Under the pieces are notes generated by a model. That model was not told the DNA's origin, ran no database searches, and saw only the letters and a program-made list of their open reading frames with translations. Position numbers and translations under genes: made by a program. DNA of 31,109 nt from Candidatus Aminicenantota bacterium (GTDB taxonomy: Bacteria; Acidobacteriota; UBA6911; RPQK01; JAJDTT01). The first letter of the stretch is position 1. Each line of letters starts with the position of its first letter. Where the stretch lies: assembly GCA_026706325.1 (NCBI GenBank), contig JAPOYZ010000108.1, positions 1 to 31,109 of the forward strand. Reading direction: 5' to 3'. Of the stretch, positions 29,632 through 31,109 are shown piece after piece.

Positions 29632-31109
29632 TCACCTGGGAGTGGCGTCGGGCAATCCTCCGTCCACCGGCAGGGTCGCTCCGGTGGTGGGGGTCTGGCG
29701 GGAAGCGAAGAAGAGGACGGCGCGGGCCACGTGTTCCGCCGTGATCCGGGCCTTCAGGAGGTTCCGCTTCCGGTAGTATTCCTCCAGTCCTTCCCGGTCG
29801 AGTCCCCGGGCGCGCATCCGGTCGGGTCCGACCTGTTCCCACAGGCCCGATCTCCGGGCTCCGTCGGAGAAAACGGCGTCGGGAGCGACCATGTTGACCC
29901 GAACCCCCATCTCGGCCAGCTCCAGGCTGGCGATGCGAGCCAATTGGTGGGAGGCGGCCTTGGTGGCGCTGTAGGCGCCGAATCCCGCACCCGGAGCGAA
30001 GACGTTCTTGGTGGAGACCAGGACCACGTCTCCGCCGGTGCCCTGGAGGCGAAAGTGCCGAGCGGCTCTGGAGAGAAGGTGGAGCGTCCCCTCGACGTTG
30101 ACTCTCTCCGATTTGCGAAACTCCCCGCTGTCCATCTCGGCGAGGGATCCGGCGAGAGCGACGCCGGCATTGATCACGACGAGATCGACGCCTCCCCACT
30201 CGAAAACGATGGAGTCGAAGGCTTCGGCGACGGACCGAGGACTGGTGACGTCCAGCGGGACGGCCGTCACGCGGTTGGGGAACCTGCCGTTCAACTCCGC
30301 GGCCAGACCCTCCAGCCGGTCGCCGGGGAGATCGGTCACGGCCACGTGGCAACCCTCCTCCAGCAGGCCGCGGCTGATGCCCGAGCCGATGGCTCCCGCC
30401 GCGCCCGTCACCACGGCAACGTGGCTGCGCAAAGGTTTCTCCATGCCGGCCAGCTTGGCCTGTTGGATGCCGCGGTGCTCCATCAGGTAGAGGTGAGACT
30501 CTTCAAGTCCCCGGTAGGTTCCTCCCATGCGTGCGATCCGCGCCTTGACCATGAAGGTCTGCCGGGCGATGTCCCGTGCGATTGCAGCCGCCTCGGCGTC
30601 GCGGCCGGCACAGGCGGCTCCGATTCCCGGCATCAGGATGAGGCGAGGCGACAGGTCGCCGGCGGACCCGGTCTCCGCACCCGGAATCCGGTTGCGTTGC
30701 ACGAAGGCCCGGTAGTTCTGGGAGTAGTCGCTCAGGGCCTTCCGAACATGTTTCCTCCAGACCTGGGAATCGTCGCTTTGCGGCGGGTCGATCCAGAGCG
30801 GAAGATTCCTGATTCGGATCAGGTGGTCGGCCGTCAGGGGAGGGGTGACGGCCAGTGACCTTCCTTCATGGGATTCCAGCAGGTCCAGCGTCTCGCGGGA
30901 CAGGAGAGGGAGCAGGACGGCACGCTGCCAAGGCTGGTCGGGGTTCCCCGACGGCCGCGCCAGAAGACCCCTCAGGATCGGCGCCACGCGGTTCCACTTG
31001 GACTGCGCAGTCTCCGGGGAGGTGTGGACCCGCAAGGTGAGGGACCGGGAAGCCTTCCGTTCCAGGAAGGCTTCGGCTCGGCTCACCAGGTCGATCGTGG
31101 CCTCGTAAG
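29632..31109 (-). CDS. Bifunctional rhamnulose-1-phosphate aldolase/short-chain dehydrogenase (5' end outside window)
   Basis: The frame is open to the right edge (it reads YEATIDLVSRAEAFLERK at the edge), so the start is beyond the window and 492 codons are visible. The N-terminal portion resembles the later part of a class II aldolase-type domain (RLILMPGIGAACAGRDAEAAAIARDI). After KPLRSH comes a complete short-chain dehydrogenase with TGAAGAIGSG (about 30375-30410), INAG, the catalytic serine in VLVSTKN, and YSATK (about 29955-29975). LPVDGG is near the C-terminus. This fusion is known from L-rhamnose and L-lyxose-type catabolism, splitting rhamnulose 1-phosphate and oxidising lactaldehyde. 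It converges with hyuB, 8 bases from its stop. Other rhamnose genes would be expected to the right. Confidence 0.9.
   Translation of the reverse strand, partial: YEATIDLVSRAEAFLERKASRSLTLRVHTSPETAQSKWNRVAPILRGLLARPSGNPDQPWQRAVLLPLLSRETLDLLESHEGRSLAVTPPLTADHLIRIRNLPLWIDPPQSDDSQVWRKHVRKALSDYSQNYRAFVQRNRIPGAETGSAGDLSPRLILMPGIGAACAGRDAEAAAIARDIARQTFMVKARIARMGGTYRGLEESHLYLMEHRGIQQAKLAGMEKPLRSHVAVVTGAAGAIGSGISRGLLEEGCHVAVTDLPGDRLEGLAAELNGRFPNRVTAVPLDVTSPRSVAEAFDSIVFEWGGVDLVVINAGVALAGSLAEMDSGEFRKSERVNVEGTLHLLSRAARHFRLQGTGGDVVLVSTKNVFAPGAGFGAYSATKAASHQLARIASLELAEMGVRVNMVAPDAVFSDGARRSGLWEQVGPDRMRARGLDREGLEEYYRKRNLLKARITAEHVARAVLFFASRQTPTTGATLPVDGGLPDATPR

Noticed and set aside
28763..30352. A minus-strand open frame spanning hyuB and the dehydrogenase.
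   Set aside because: It overlaps two recognised genes in wrong frames, with an Arg/Gly/Pro-rich nonsense composition.

Overview
The window is high-GC, densely packed bacterial chromosome. It contains about 23 recognisable genes on both strands, no RNA genes, no CRISPR array and no insertion sequence. The gene mix suggests an uncultured soil or marine heterotroph. It includes several Gfo/Idh/MocA sugar oxidoreductases, TIM-barrel isomerases, a rhamnulose-phosphate aldolase/dehydrogenase fusion, hydantoinase A/B, and a secreted matrixin protein with a repeat-rich C-terminus. Acidobacteriota is my best guess, from the matrixin architecture and general gene content. This is inference, because the window has no rRNA or marker gene that could settle it.

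Layout. Positions 1-6890 carry small-molecule and sugar metabolism. A minus-strand operon holds an HpcH/HpaI aldolase, an F420/flavin luciferase-like oxidoreductase and a truncated third gene. It diverges from a uronate-dehydrogenase-like SDR, which ends tail-to-tail with a sugar isomerase-type TIM barrel. Two Gfo/Idh/MocA dehydrogenases follow, separated by a membrane-anchored coiled-coil protein. Positions 7006-12867 carry an MscS channel, thioredoxin reductase, an acyl-CoA-ligase-type enzyme overlapping a manganese-type DtxR regulator, and 3-isopropylmalate dehydrogenase.

Positions 12957-20870 form a surface and secretion block. It has an NTF2-like protein, a GT2-GT4 glycosyltransferase fusion overlapping a methyltransferase with an extra C-terminal domain, and a small exported protein overlapping a 1043-residue matrixin-type metalloprotease. 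Positions 20918-24056 hold a PD-(D/E)XK-like protein overlapping hpt, an S4-domain protein, fdhD and a TVP38/DedA-like membrane protein. Positions 24120-31109 hold a mercuric-reductase-like flavoprotein, hyuA, a frameshifted hyuB and the 3' part of a bifunctional rhamnulose-1-phosphate aldolase/short-chain dehydrogenase.

Four gene pairs share a 4-base ATGA stop/start overlap: regulator/ligase, methyltransferase/glycosyltransferase, small exported protein/matrixin, and nuclease-like/hpt. These are the strongest clues to functional coupling here. No clearly new defence or mobile system is visible. The items most worth a second look are a 51-base tandem duplication that copies a gene's start region, the hyuB frameshift, the trxB leader palindromes, the matrixin pair, and the divergent intergenic palindrome next to the DtxR-type regulator.
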